Notes under the pieces: model-generated
Seen by the model: only the letters and a program-made list of their open reading frames with translations
Databases searched by the model: none
What the model was told of the DNA's origin: nothing
Assembly: GCA_963931925.1 (NCBI GenBank)
Contig: OZ007569.1
Span: forward strand, 7,103,957-7,167,956
From: Onchidella celtica
Lineage: Eukaryota > Mollusca > Gastropoda > Systellommatophora > Onchidiidae
DNA: 64,000 nucleotides
Direction: 5' to 3'
Shown: in pieces, positions 52,701 through 63,443 of the stretch
Layout: each line of letters starts with the position of its first letter
Position numbering within the stretch: the stretch's first letter is position 1
Position numbers and translations under genes: made by a program

Positions 52701-55700
52701 ACTTTGTAATTATAAAGTAATTCATTGTAGGAAACTACTGGCTATTTTTTGTCCTTTTTAAATGTGGTAGCAATGTCACAATCGTTTTATTAATTTACCA
52801 TCATACCAAAGATAGATCTAGTTTATTTTAGAATAACATGGGACTGAGGCTGGATTTTCCGTTCATGACGTAACTCATCCGCCCTGTCTCCCAGCAGCAA
52901 ATTATGCAAGTAAGAAAGTTAACAATAGCTGGAACTGTGACAGTGTGAAGGGTTTTGAAAACGTTTAAGGACTTTCCTTTAACAATAACAGACAAACCTT
53001 GGATTTTCCTTCTTCTTGTTCTTCCTCCTCTTCTTTTTCTTCTCCAAATTCACGAAAAATACACCATCGTTGAGAATCACATCAACTGTTGCATCAGAGA
53101 CACATAGCAGTACAATTCTTAGCAGTCGGGTCCCAAGCGCAGTTGGTAGGCTAAAAATAACTTGTCGTGAGAGAAGCCGGGGAAGTGGCACGCACATTTC
53201 TGGATCTATGCGTAAGCCATCTCGTGAAAAATTAGTTTCTCTCTCTTTTTCCTTCCTTCTCCCGCCCTTTTCAGCTTTGCTTTATAGAAAAATCCATGAT
53301 TAATTACGTACTATATATTTTAAAAATATATTGACAGTGAAACTGCCTCTGGAAGCGAAACTGATCGGTATTGTGTCTTATTTTCTCTGCAAATCTATTG
53401 TACAAAGCACTGGTTATGCGCGCCAAGAGTGGGCAGTGCCCGTGACAGGGTGTAAACAGTTTTTTAAGAGGCCCGAAGAAAGGAAAGTCTCATCTTATCA
53501 GTCTAGTATCTTTGGTATAAGTAAGCATTATTTCAAAAGAATACATCGATGTGGTGGTCAGTTTTGAAAGAGACCTTACAAATGGCTGAAAATCTTCAAA
53601 ATGTGCGGACAGCTGAGAGTTGTATTGCACCTTTCCAGCACATTAATGGTACCCTGTGAATGAAAAAGTATATATTTTTTATACTTCCATTTTTTTTTTT
53701 TAATCCTCACTAGTCACAGTATGCTGATAGCGTTTCCACATTCTGTCAGTAAGAAAGTACAGTGTTTTTGCAAGTTAGTCATGTATATAAAATCTACCAT
53801 CAACCAGGAAAACCCTATGGATGTCACAGCTGTGTGAAACTGATTTGCCGCAAATAATTTACTTTACTGTCCCAGCTGTTGAACTTAACATAGGACTTCA
53901 CCTGAATCTTTGAATGACTCATCTCTGTGGTTTAAAATGAAAAAGATTCCTTTATTAAATTAAAAAAAAAAAACCCATAAAATGAAGGAAAAAAAAACAC
54001 CTTGTCATGTACAAGTCCTCAACAAAACTCCTTGAGCTTGCTAAAATATTAAGGGAATCAAATTCATGTGGTCCACTGGAGTTATGATGGTGAGTGACAG
54101 TGTGTAGCTCTTGATTATGAAAACCAGAAAATTCATAACAAAATACAAGTATGTGCATGTATGTCTTTTCTCCTCAGGTAAACTTATCTGTGACAGATAT
54201 GGAGTCAATTCTAGACACCTTGATATTTGATGGCAAAGCCGAGCTCTCCGCACGGACTGTCGGCACACCAGGAGTATCATCAGAGAAATCTTCTGTAAAA
54301 ATCTACCGATCTATCAAACCTCTCACAGATACATCAGGCTTTGTGAGAACTCCTTGTGGCGTTTGTCCTGTAAGTTGTTGTCTTTCTTCCTGTATGTGTG
54401 CCTAATTGGTCTCTTTAGGGATCGTTATTCTATTTGCTGCATTCTGTCTGGCATGTCCAAGATAGCTGTAAATAGCATCATGGTCATGCCACAATTGCTC
54501 AAGTAATTTTTTGGTGTTTTGAGATGAAATGCTCACCATAATCAGACAATCACATTGCAATTTTGCACTGTCCAACAGTTACCCACATGTACTTTGTTTT
54601 GTTTCATTGACTTGTGTTTTTAAGTGAAAATCCACATCTACTGAAATCACCACTTTAGACTGTTGTTAGGGAAGCCAAATCTTCTTACAAAGCCAGATAG
54701 AGAAAATAGAGAGTTGTGTTCACTGTTAAGCTATGGCTTTCTATGTAAAATACTGCGCTTCCCTAACAACAGCTACCACTGTATTTGAGAAGTGAACAGT
54801 TTTCTTTATTTTCAAAAAACCAAAACATGACTTAGGCAGTTGTGGAATGACCGTGACAATATGTTAGAATCATAACTTTATGAGAAGCATAAACTGTTAC
54901 TTCTGTTGTTTGAGTCACACAGAATTATTTATTCTAGACAGATGTTCAAAAATAGGAAGCAGCTATTGAATTGTAACCCACCTACTGACCCAGTTATATC
55001 AATGAGGTAAAAAATTATGACATAGCAGATTTTCAATTTTTGTGAAATTTGACTTACAGTAGTTTTCCTGGATGGTGACAAGATGTTCATTAGCAAGAAT
55101 TCTGGCGGGTATTTAGTTTCTATTTATATAGATGTACATAAAGTCTTGATATTTATTGATAGGTTACAGTACTTATTGGCTCACAGAAAATCTGATTTGA
55201 GAATACATACAATATTTGTAAAATATTTCTATTATCTGCACATATCTTTTTGTTTCACTACATCCTAATTTATTTTAGGTATTCTGTAAGTTCCCACTAT
55301 TTTAATATTACAGTGGATCATCATGTTTAACGACACTGCTAATAATGAGACCTTTTTCCAACAGGGAGAACATTTTAAATCCCTGTTTTTTCTGCTATAT
55401 GAGCTATATTATAAATACTTGAATAACAGCAATCGATAATCAAAACACCTGCTACAGCGAGAGGATTAATTTTGAGTGCGTATAGCAAGTGGTGGGGGTG
55501 GCCGCCAGAACGTGTTGGGAGTTAGACAATGACAATGTGTATTAATCTTTGAATGTTACTACCTGCCCACCACGCCCGCCTTGCGAGTTGTGGCCCCATC
55601 TGGCCATCACTCGCTTAGGCCTAGTATGCATTCTCTCCCTACTGACCATGTGCTGTGACAGCACATGCCCGCAGTTCAAAGGGATGACTCATCACTGACT

Positions 55701-56350
55701 GAGGCAAACTGTGGGGCAGGCCATGTAGGCTACAGCCAGTAGCTTCGTCAGACACGTGCGCAGTCTGGTCTGGTCTGTTGTGTGATAATTATTACATGTA
55801 GCACTATCATTGATCGTCACTAATTGCCGTGCGGCATATGCTCTTTGTCTGCACCGGGCTTCGTGGCCACATGCCTACACTGTCACAAACACTTGACATA
55901 GCCAGTCTGTTCCCATACTTTGAACGATACAGCACGAGAAATCACCGAAAACAAACGTACTTATCTGTCTCTAACTCTTGAATCTGACTCTCTTGTAATT
56001 TGATGGAAACATGGCTACTATCAGCACAGAAAGACAAAAAAAATACCGATGTGAAAACCGAGATCTGCCGTCAGTTTGATATAATGTACGTTGATGTACA
56101 GGACATGCTAACATGTGAGGTGACCATAAAAAAATAGTGGGTTAATCGCTTGCCTTGCTTTTTGTACTCTTTCCTGGAATAGCAAGATCTCGAGTGTAAT
56201 GGGTCATTTTTGGTGGAACATGACAACCAAGCTCCACTGTATTGTAAAATTTATATTCTCTTTTCCCCTCAGGTTATATCAAGATGTACTCCAGATGGTC
56301 TTATATCACCTAAAACCTGCATATACATGAAAGAGTGGTTGGACTTTTGA
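46699..56350 (+). CDS. POLR3F: RNA polymerase III subunit RPC6 (POLR3F)
   Basis: RPC6 (hRPC39, yeast Rpc34) is part of the Pol III-specific RPC3-RPC6-RPC7 heterotrimer that contacts Brf1-TFIIIB and helps open promoters of tRNA, 5S and U6 genes. Coding exons are 46699-46754, 47427-47544, 48401-48468, 49008-49075, 49383-49498, 49843-49986, 51505-51615, 54178-54369 and 56273-56350. Frames join to exactly 316 codons, the length of human POLR3F. Winged-helix domains span roughly residues 20-80, 85-145 and 180-255. GIWTRDIRIKSNL and GGPWYSASEFESEFV are strongly conserved blocks. Cysteines 287, 290, 296 and 307 (PCGVCP...RC...TC) form the C-terminal iron-sulphur cluster motif, followed by the terminal EWLDF. 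The N terminus contains VKQE, a SUMO consensus. Introns 6, 7 and 8 contain foldback elements, a palindrome and a Tigger-like element. The next gene is convergent. Confidence 0.97.
47268..47321. repeat. cluster of TAGATCTA palindromes in POLR3F intron 1
   Basis: Four TAGATCTA octamers begin at 47268, 47297, 47303 and 47314, two of them overlapping, giving a CTAGATCTAGATCTAG-type stretch. Confidence 0.85.
50211..50997. mobile_element. inverted-repeat element in POLR3F intron 6
   Basis: The left arm (50211-50269, TGTGTGTGTGCCTGGAGAAA onward through CCAGTTGTCG to TTTTGAGATAAGGG) is matched in inverted orientation at about 50850-50906 with roughly 85 percent identity. The right arm is tandemly duplicated with a 71-bp period (50854-50995). 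The interior has no transposase. It is probably an old MITE, with a smaller foldback nested at 50434-50540. Confidence 0.65.
50434..50540. mobile_element. short foldback element, nested copy
   Basis: TTGTTGGGGGAGC at the left and GCTCTCCTAACAA at the right are imperfect inverted ends. The centre, AAGTTGTGTTCACTGCTCAG, resembles the centre of the element at 54660-54772. Confidence 0.5.
52271..52331. repeat. perfect palindrome, 30-bp arms with 1-nt spacer
   Basis: The arm 52271-52300 (AGGATGTGAACACATGATTA, then GTAATGCATA) is exactly reverse-complementary to 52302-52331, with a single T between. It lies in POLR3F intron 7. The arms show no mismatch, so it is young, maintained, or an assembly artefact. 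Confidence 0.95.
54660..54772. mobile_element. 113-bp foldback element in POLR3F intron 8
   Basis: CTGTTGTTAGGGAAGC (54660-54675) is perfectly inverted as GCTTCCCTAACAACAG (54757-54772). The interior is itself partly self-complementary (ACAAAGCC versus GGCTTTCT) around GAGTTGTGTTCACTG. Confidence 0.8.
55311..56239. mobile_element. Tigger/pogo-like non-autonomous element in POLR3F intron 8
   Basis: Begins CAGTGGATCATCATGTTTAA and ends CAACCAAGCTCCACTG, flanked by TA (55309-55310, 56240-56241). It is 929 bp, has no transposase, and shares internal blocks with the element at 27187-27822. Its right end is only 33 bp from the start of POLR3F exon 9. Confidence 0.75.
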
Positions 56351-56705
56351 GTATCATTTTTCTTGTTTACATTTGAATGTTATTGTTTTAAATAATGGTA
56401 TAAAAAAACTACTGGCGTTCTTTCAGTTCTCCGTTGTGGAGATGTTTCAGCCATGAACTTTATGTTTGAGGATGGGCAGCAACAAGTTTCCATAAACATG
56501 AATTGGGGTCGTCACTTGATTAACTTGGCACAGTAACGTTGTTGTGATGGAAGAGATGGTGCAGTGTTAATGTAACATTTCAATTCACCATGGTTTGTTC
56601 CTCTATAGGTCAGATCACTCTCAAAAGTTCTGTGCTGCTGGCACCCATGCTGACAGACAATGCAAGGGCCAACAGTATTATGAGGAAATTGATCATTTCA
56701 TTTTA
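56351..56705. other. POLR3F 3' flank
   Basis: No canonical AATAAA was noticed between the POLR3F stop codon and the Tigger-like element that starts at 56706. AT-rich sequence around 56380-56410 could carry a variant signal. Confidence 0.4.
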
Positions 56706-57977
56706 CAGTGGAGCCCGCATAATTCGAAGTCGCCGGGAAATGGATTATACTTCGATTTACGAAAGTTCGGTTTACCTTTGGGCAGAGAAATAACCATTAT
56801 TTTGCAGTCTGCCTCATACCAAATGTGTAATTATATCCCTTCGTCTTGCCCCCCCCTCCCCACATATACACATACACACACAAAAGAGACATGAGATCTT
56901 TCGATTATTTTTTTTCTTTAGAAGTGACCCTACCGTAGCGGTAAAACAAAAAAAGCAACATTGAATGGCCTAGACCTGGCACTAGTGGCAGTCGCAGGTC
57001 AGCAAACTGTCTTAATCTTGGCCGCATGTATTGTGTGTGATGTCATCAATCGATAAAGACATTCTCCCGTGTACGATGTTCAAATGCGAGACTGTAGGCC
57101 TACTGCGTGATCCCACCTTGCTATAAGTGGCGTGGAATTACTATTACGCAGTGTAACAATGCCATACTCGTCCCCCCTCCCCATCGAGTATAGTGTGGTG
57201 AATGTGTAAACACTGCAGTCACGTATTTGCAGTACTGAGGTGCCAAGAACCTCGTGAAAGTGAGGTCTTTGTTCCTCCAGGGCCTTACCATAACGTTTTA
57301 CTTTTGAATACAGTCATGATTATGATGCTTAGCGAGCATTACACAAGTGTGTATTAGAATGGCTCTATGTGAGCAAGGTGGGCACACCACACGGCTCAAC
57401 TGTGTGTAATTTATGTTCTCCGCCGTGTCTTGGCGGTAGATCTACCTGTTGTGGTTACGTCAGCAATCGATTAATTCGCTGGCCATAAATTAAAAATGCG
57501 AGCACCATCTCGCGTACTGTATTGTTGGCTGATATCAATCATTGGTTATTGGGGCATAATCACGCTGCGTGCATGGACCCCGACCCGTACCACTGCCACC
57601 CTCCGCTGCATGTTTCTCGCTTGGTCGGGACAGACACATAAGAGGAAGGCTCTGCAGCCTACCCATTGCATCATTTTCGGCACCTCTACCCTCCCCCTCG
57701 ATGGCTGGGGAGCGTGGAGTTGTTGAACAGGCGTGTCAGCGTGTTTGTGGAAACTGGTTTTCACGGCTACGGGGCTGGAAATCAGAAGTTACATTAACTT
57801 ACACTGAGTTGATAAGAGCCCTCGATCAATTCTATTTATCAGAATTGGGGCAGTTCGAACTCGGAATAGCAGTAAATTTTTAATAGAGATAAAGAAGGAA
57901 AAAAAACCTTATTTCAAAATCACCTCTATTTAACAGAAACTCGATTTACCAAAGTTCGGTTTACTTGGGCTCCACTG
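56706..57977. mobile_element. Tigger/pogo-like non-autonomous element, 1272 bp
   Basis: Ends are CAGTGGAGCCCGCATAATTC and TTACTTGGGCTCCACTG, flanked by TA (56704-56705, 57978-57979). Next to each end there is a CGATTTACSAAAGTTCGGTT-type block in the same orientation, possibly a subterminal binding site. Open frames inside (for example 57496-57726) show no transposase motif. Confidence 0.8.
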
Positions 57978-59471
57978 TATTAGAACTGTCCAACAAGAAT
58001 GATGATGATAGCTGTTTTAATTCGTCAGTTTCTGTCTACAAATTCTGCTACATAGTATTTCGATAATCTCTAATGAAAATGCCAGATACTTTTTGTGGAA
58101 TTCAGTGGGAGGAAGGCATGGTATGGTAGAATCAAAGCTAAGGTTTGTCTAATGTATCAGTTGCTGATATGGTTCGGAGGATAATACTCTGGAATTGTCA
58201 AGGAGTAAAATTGTAAGTGCAATGAATTTGTTCAGTTGAACACATTATTCATTGGCAGGCATGAACTGACAGTTCTAACGTGAAATTTGTTTGTTCTTCT
58301 TTGAGAGTGTGATATTGATGACATGTCTGATGTGTCTCAAAAGAATGTTGCCATTTTGAAAAAAGATTTATATTTTGATGTCAAGTGTCTAGAGGACAAA
58401 GCTATTTTTGGTTAACTGTTCAGTGATAGGAAAGACTGATAGTGCAATTAAGTTTAACTAAATTTTTATGAAAACTGAAGGTACACTACAGTACCTACTC
58501 TGAGTGTACATCAAAAGTGTAGGTGGAAGTGTACAATGTGATTTAATGTTGTCATGCTGAGACTGATGTACTTGAACATGAAATTGATGTTTTTTACTGC
58601 CTTTCCTTTTTTTTTACGATTGACACAAAACTTCATTAAAAGTTTGTACAAGTTAAACAACATAACTTGCTTCCATTGACTTGTTTCATGGTGTATCAAA
58701 TATGTTATTTGTGTATATTTTTATGTTATGTGTTATACATGTATTGTTGTATATGTTTCTGTCCGCCGAACTCCAATTTTGGCCTTTTCACAAGAGGCAC
58801 AAAAAAGTGACCAGAGGCTGCTTGCAGAATGTTGAAATTCCAGTAAATGGATTAAGTGATTAAAAATGCAACATTTGAAATGTCTAACATAATTTTAAGT
58901 ATAGCATGGCTGTGGTGACATCTACTTACAGGCTACATGGTGTTTCTCCAAAATCTGATTTTGGTGGACAGAAATATTCAGTAACAATATGTTCAGCTCA
59001 TTTTCATTTGCAAATAGTGTAGTGTGAAACATTAGAAGTCATGGGGTATTTGCTTACGATTGTACATGTACTTGCATTTACCAACTTTTACATGAAAGTA
59101 AAAACGGTTCAAGTTCACTATTTGCTTGCATGCTGCTGACCTCATGAGAGTCATCATGTGTTCAAATACATTCAAAATTTGTGTTGTTCTGCATGGAAAG
59201 TGTAAAAGTCTCTTACTGACAAGAGCTACCAAAGTTAAGATCCAGTTGTGATGGTACATGTAGGAGGTTCAGACAACACGATAGACTCCCCCTCCACACA
59301 CACACAAGTACACTCTTGGAAGAATTAATAATCAGTTTCTGCAAATGTACTTTCAATAGGGCATGTTATTATGTTACAAATATCATATTGGCAAGATGTC
59401 CCCAATTTAAAACCCTGTGATTGCGGTGTAGACAGACACCATATCACAAAATCCATAGTGCAAATGCGCTG
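57978..59471. other. intergenic, nothing recognised
   Basis: AT-rich sequence without conserved coding features on either strand; a short CA run near 59285. Confidence 0.4.
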
Positions 59472-59904
59472 TTAACCCTCACCCTGCGCAGGGCGGCAAA
59501 TGCTGCCCATGTTTTGCAAGCGCTCACGCCGCATGGGCAGCAGAAGTCGGGAAGGTCAAGCTGATCGCGCCATGTGCAAGCCGTATTTTTACACATCAGG
59601 TCACTGACCTTATTGAGACGTAACCACCGTGTTATTGTTCACTGTATCTCTTCTAAATCAAAGGCATTGTGACATGGACATGTTAACCAGTGAACCACTG
59701 GTCGGAATCACAAAGACCAAGCTTTCAAAGGCTCTCCCCACACTTTCAAAAGATGTAACATCGACATGCGAACTGTTGCTCAACAAATAGCGTATGTGGT
59801 CATCGTATAGCAGCACGGGTCAGTGACCCCAGATAAGATTCTCCGTGAGTAAGGTCACCGACTGGGCAGCGGGCTTTACGGGTAGCGTGCAAGGTGAGCG
59901 TTAA
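59472..59904. mobile_element. TTAA-flanked GC-rich MITE (piggyBac-like), 425 bp
   Basis: Left end TTAACCCTCACCCTGCGCAG from 59472; right end read inwards TTAACGCTCACCTTGCACGC from 59904. The body (59476-59900) is more GC-rich than its surroundings and includes GGGCGGCAAATGCTGCCC, a small inverted repeat. TTAA target and C-rich ends suggest piggyBac-type mobilisation. The inverted repeats are short, so confidence is moderate. Confidence 0.6.
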
Positions 59905-60504
59905 TATACACTGTGTGGCCCATTAAAACCATGTAACCTGTAAGTTTATGCACTTAAAAAATTCTTCAGCATTTTGCAGGAAAAAAACGTAGTAGTGAAG
60001 GGGTAAATGTCATGTTTACAGCACAGATGCAATATTACTCTCAGGCAAACCTGGACCATAAAAAAAATAAGTAAAAATTACACAGATGTTATGAATAAGT
60101 TTGGATAGGAAGGACACAAAACAATACACAAGTCATTCAAACAATTATTTAATTCACTGATACTAATGAATTTAGATAGTTTGAAAGAAATGATCACTAA
60201 TATCATAAATGAGTCTTTAATGAGTGGACATGTGGAGCAATTTGACATCCAGATTAGCACAATAAGCTGAGTACAAATTACCATGTGATAAAAGTGACAA
60301 AATTTAGAAAAAAAAATCACTGCATTCTCTCTTTCATATCACTTATTCTCACCAACAAGGAACACTAGAGACTTGGTTTTATCTTTGCTATGTCTTTGTT
60401 CAATTATCTTGACCTTGATTGGAATAAAACAGGCTCATCTGAAACAGATAAAGAGAGATTCACAATTTATATCCTATTCCTAGGCTTGTGATGTCACAAG
60501 GTTT

Positions 60505-61468
60505 TGAGAAGTGCTCATCTCTCAAGTTCAGTCCTGGATGAATGAAAACAAATTGAAAATGAATAAAGAGAAGACTGAAATTTTAGTATGCCATGGTAAG
60601 AATACACCTGACATAAACATCAATCAAATGACTATCAAGCAAAAAACGATTGAAACATCAGTGAAAGCAAAGAATCTTGGGTGTTATTTTCGACTGCAAC
60701 TTGTTAATGGTACATCACACCAACAACCTGTCAAAATCACTATATTTAGAATTACGTAGGTTAAGTAAACTATCATTAACACTCCCTAAAGAGTCAATGC
60801 AAGTTTTGGTTTCATCCTTCATTTTTTCTCGTCTCGTCTATTGCAACTCTCTTCTTAAACACCTTCCAGCAGAACAAATTGGCAAACTTCAGAGAATTCA
60901 AAACAATGCTGCTCGATTAATACTCAAACAACGTAGAGAGAACATGTTACACCTTTGCTTATTAGTCTTCATTGGCTCCCTGTAAAGGCAAGGATAAATT
61001 TTAAAATTCCAGTGTTATGCCACAGATGTCAGTACAACAATGCTCCTCTTTATCTTATAAACTCTATTCATCCATAAACCATCTAGAGCATTAAGATCTT
61101 CTGATAAAAAACTACTAGAATCTAAATTTGCTAAAACGAAAAAAATTGGAGAGAGAGCATTTTCTGTGTGCACACCAGCTGTATGGAACTCCTTACCACC
61201 AAATATTCGAAACATAAAAAGGGAGGCACTTTTTAGATCTGAAATGAAGACCTATCTCTTCAGAAAACACTTTGATGTATAGTCTGATATGTATTGGTGT
61301 TTGTGTGTGTGTGTGTGTGTGTGAAGGAGAGAGAGTGAGAGGACGGAGAGAGAGTGAGAGGACGGAGAGATAGTGTTTGTGTGTGTGTGGTCAGTTGTTA
61401 GGAATGAGATTTGTTCTGTTTCTGCATGTACTGTAAAGCTATATAAATGAACTTTATTATTATTATTC
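60505..61468 (+). pseudogene. CR1/L2-like LINE 3' fragment
   Basis: Plus-strand remnants of a non-LTR retrotransposon ORF2 C-terminal region, in shifting frames: WMNENKLKMNKEKTEILV at about 60532, LGVIFDCNL near 60677 after a frameshift, then LVSSFIFSRLVYCNSLL and KLQRIQNNAARLIL. Further broken matches continue to about 61290. The 3' flank carries GT and GA simple repeats and ends with a (TTA)n tail at about 61452-61468. The catalytic core is missing. Confidence 0.85.
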
Positions 61469-61483
61469 ATATATAATAATATA

Positions 61484-62281
61484 CAGTCCAATCCACTTAT
61501 CTCGACATTCTGGGTAAACTTGACACAATTTTTAAGTCCCAACCTGTTCCTTCTTTAATGCTACTAAATATTTCCCCGTAACTCGACGTGGTATTCCATT
61601 CTTTCCTCTTATATTGACACATTTCTCCCCGACCGCGGCAAAACAAGTGCACTAGATCTACTACTGTGCTACCAAAAATGCCCACGCAACTACCCGCATA
61701 TAATACCTCTTTATTTCTTTTTGCGGTGCTGGCGGGGGAGGGGTAGGAGAGGGGGTGTGTGGACACAGAGGATGACCCTTGGCTTCAGTAATGCGAATGT
61801 GTTGTGCCTTGCATAAGTGTACGGCGGTAAAGGTACAGAGTACTACAGAGTTATTTTTTTCCCCCACAAAACATTCCTGCGTGTCAATAGTGGCCTTGAC
61901 CTAGATCTCTCGGTTAACTGCCATACTTTGTGTGTATCGGTATCATCACTTCTTCTGAGGAAACAGTCAGGTTGAGGTAAAAAAAAAAAAAGGTAAAGCA
62001 CTGCGCATTTGATAGCTACCGCAGTTCGCCGATATCAGCAAATCTTTGCCACGCAACTACTCCACACAACCGTGATATTTAAGGAACGGTTGACAAAATG
62101 CCGTTAATTAAAAGAAAAGGGGACATAATTGCATTATTTATTGGACACTTCCCATTATGGTGATGTTTGATCCCCCCACCGCTTTTTTTTCTCTTCCACT
62201 ACTAATCTGCCATTTCGACTTTCTCTTTACTCGACACAAGTCAGACGGTCCCACTGATGTCGAGATATTAGGATTGCACTG
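61484..62281. mobile_element. Tigger/pogo-like non-autonomous element beside a stop codon
   Basis: Begins CAGTCCAATCCACTTATCTC and, read inwards from the other end, CAGTGCAATCCTAATATCTC, both followed by GACAT. TA flanks lie at 61482-61483 and 62282-62283. It is 798 bp with no transposase. Its right end is 15 bp from the stop codon of the minus-strand lysine-rich gene, so it forms most of that gene's proximal 3' sequence. Confidence 0.85.
62137..62142 (-). terminator. polyadenylation signal inside Tigger-like element
   Basis: TTTATT on the plus strand is AATAAA on the minus strand, about 155 nt after the lysine-rich gene's stop codon and within the element at 61484-62281. A second one lies near 61710. 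Confidence 0.45.
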
Positions 62282-62296
62282 TAACATTAACAGTTG

Positions 62297-63443
62297 TCAG
62301 TGAAAGTTTACACCCTGTTTCATTTTTTTCTTCCTTTTCTCCTTTCCTTTGCCTTTAACTGCAGTGTCAGTGTGTCCTTTTCTACCACTTGACTGCATCA
62401 TCCCCTGAACAAAGTGTCTCTGCTTGCCAGAGAAATCTTTCAATTTTGCCTTCTTTTTCTTTGAGATAGGTTTCTGAATTGTTTTTTCAGAAACTGACTT
62501 TGGCACATGCATTTGATTTTCATCTTGAGCTAATAATGTAACTTTTTTCTTCCTTTTCTTCTTAATTTTACCAACACTGGGTTGCGTGTCTGGACCAGCA
62601 GTGTCAGAACCAACACCCATCACTTCAGGCTCAAAAGCTTTCTTTTTCTTCTCCTTGTTGACAGCTTTTTCACTTCCTGCTCGAGGTTGTTTCACTGCTT
62701 TCAACCTGCCTTTCCATTTTTTCTTCTTTGTAGCTTTTGTTAGTGACACTAAGGGATCAGTGAAAGTTTTCCCTTCAGGTAATGCCCGTAGATCTGCAGC
62801 TCCATTAGACGCTGCCTGGTCTTTGCTGATCTGTTTTTTCTTCTTCTTTCTCCTAATCTGTGAATCACTCATGTCTCGTTTTCTCTTCCTTCTTGTGACA
62901 ACAGGCGAGGCAAAGATTTCTGTCCTTTTGACAGCCACTGGAATGGAGAAAAATGGAAGAAAAAAATTAAAATATTGATGATGTAAATAAATCTCACATG
63001 CAAATTCAAAGAATAAAGCATTTTTTTTGTACATGTTTCTAAATAAAAGAATGTTCTCACTAAAAATAACATATATTCAATTATTTTTCAGAAAATTCTT
63101 TGAACTTTTATAGCTTGTAATATTTACATAAATCTGTTATAAGTACATGTAAATCATATCTATTATAAGATGACATTCCTGGAAAAGTCTGAAACAATGA
63201 AACAAATCAAGCCAATTAATAAGGCTGATCAATATACAGTACATTGTTCATCACGACAGTGACATATTATTGCCGGTTCTGTGCTGTCACCTAACAAATT
63301 CATTTTCCTAAAAACACTTACTTCCTAAATCTTCCTCCATGGAAGTGCTCAGAACTGTGTTCTCATTGCCTCCCAACTCTTCATTTTCTCCTTCCTCCAT
63401 TCTCCTGATTTTCCCTTGGATTTTACTTGCATCAGAAGACAGC
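62297..63443 (-). CDS. lysine-rich, probably nucleolar protein, C-terminal exons
   Basis: Two joined exons: 63443-63322 (122 nt, CAG acceptor, GTAAGT donor) and 62937-62297 (641 nt, CCATTCCAG acceptor, TGA stop). The frames join exactly as ...EEDLG-MAVKRTEIF..., giving about 253 C-terminal residues. The upper exon is acidic (MEEGENEELGG); the rest is full of basic runs (TRRKRKRD, RRKKKKKQ, GKIKKKRKKKV, ISKKKKAKLKDF, KEKRKKKMKQGVNFH). Such tails are usual in nucleolar ribosome-biogenesis proteins (RRP1-type and others), but I cannot name the family from the tail. The N terminus lies beyond the right edge. The gene is convergent with POLR3F. A plus-strand frame at 62586-62978 is an antisense shadow. 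Confidence 0.65.

Noticed and set aside
62586-62978. Plus-strand frame of 130 codons
   Set aside because: It is the antisense of the lysine-rich exon; its F-rich composition mirrors AAA/AAG codons.
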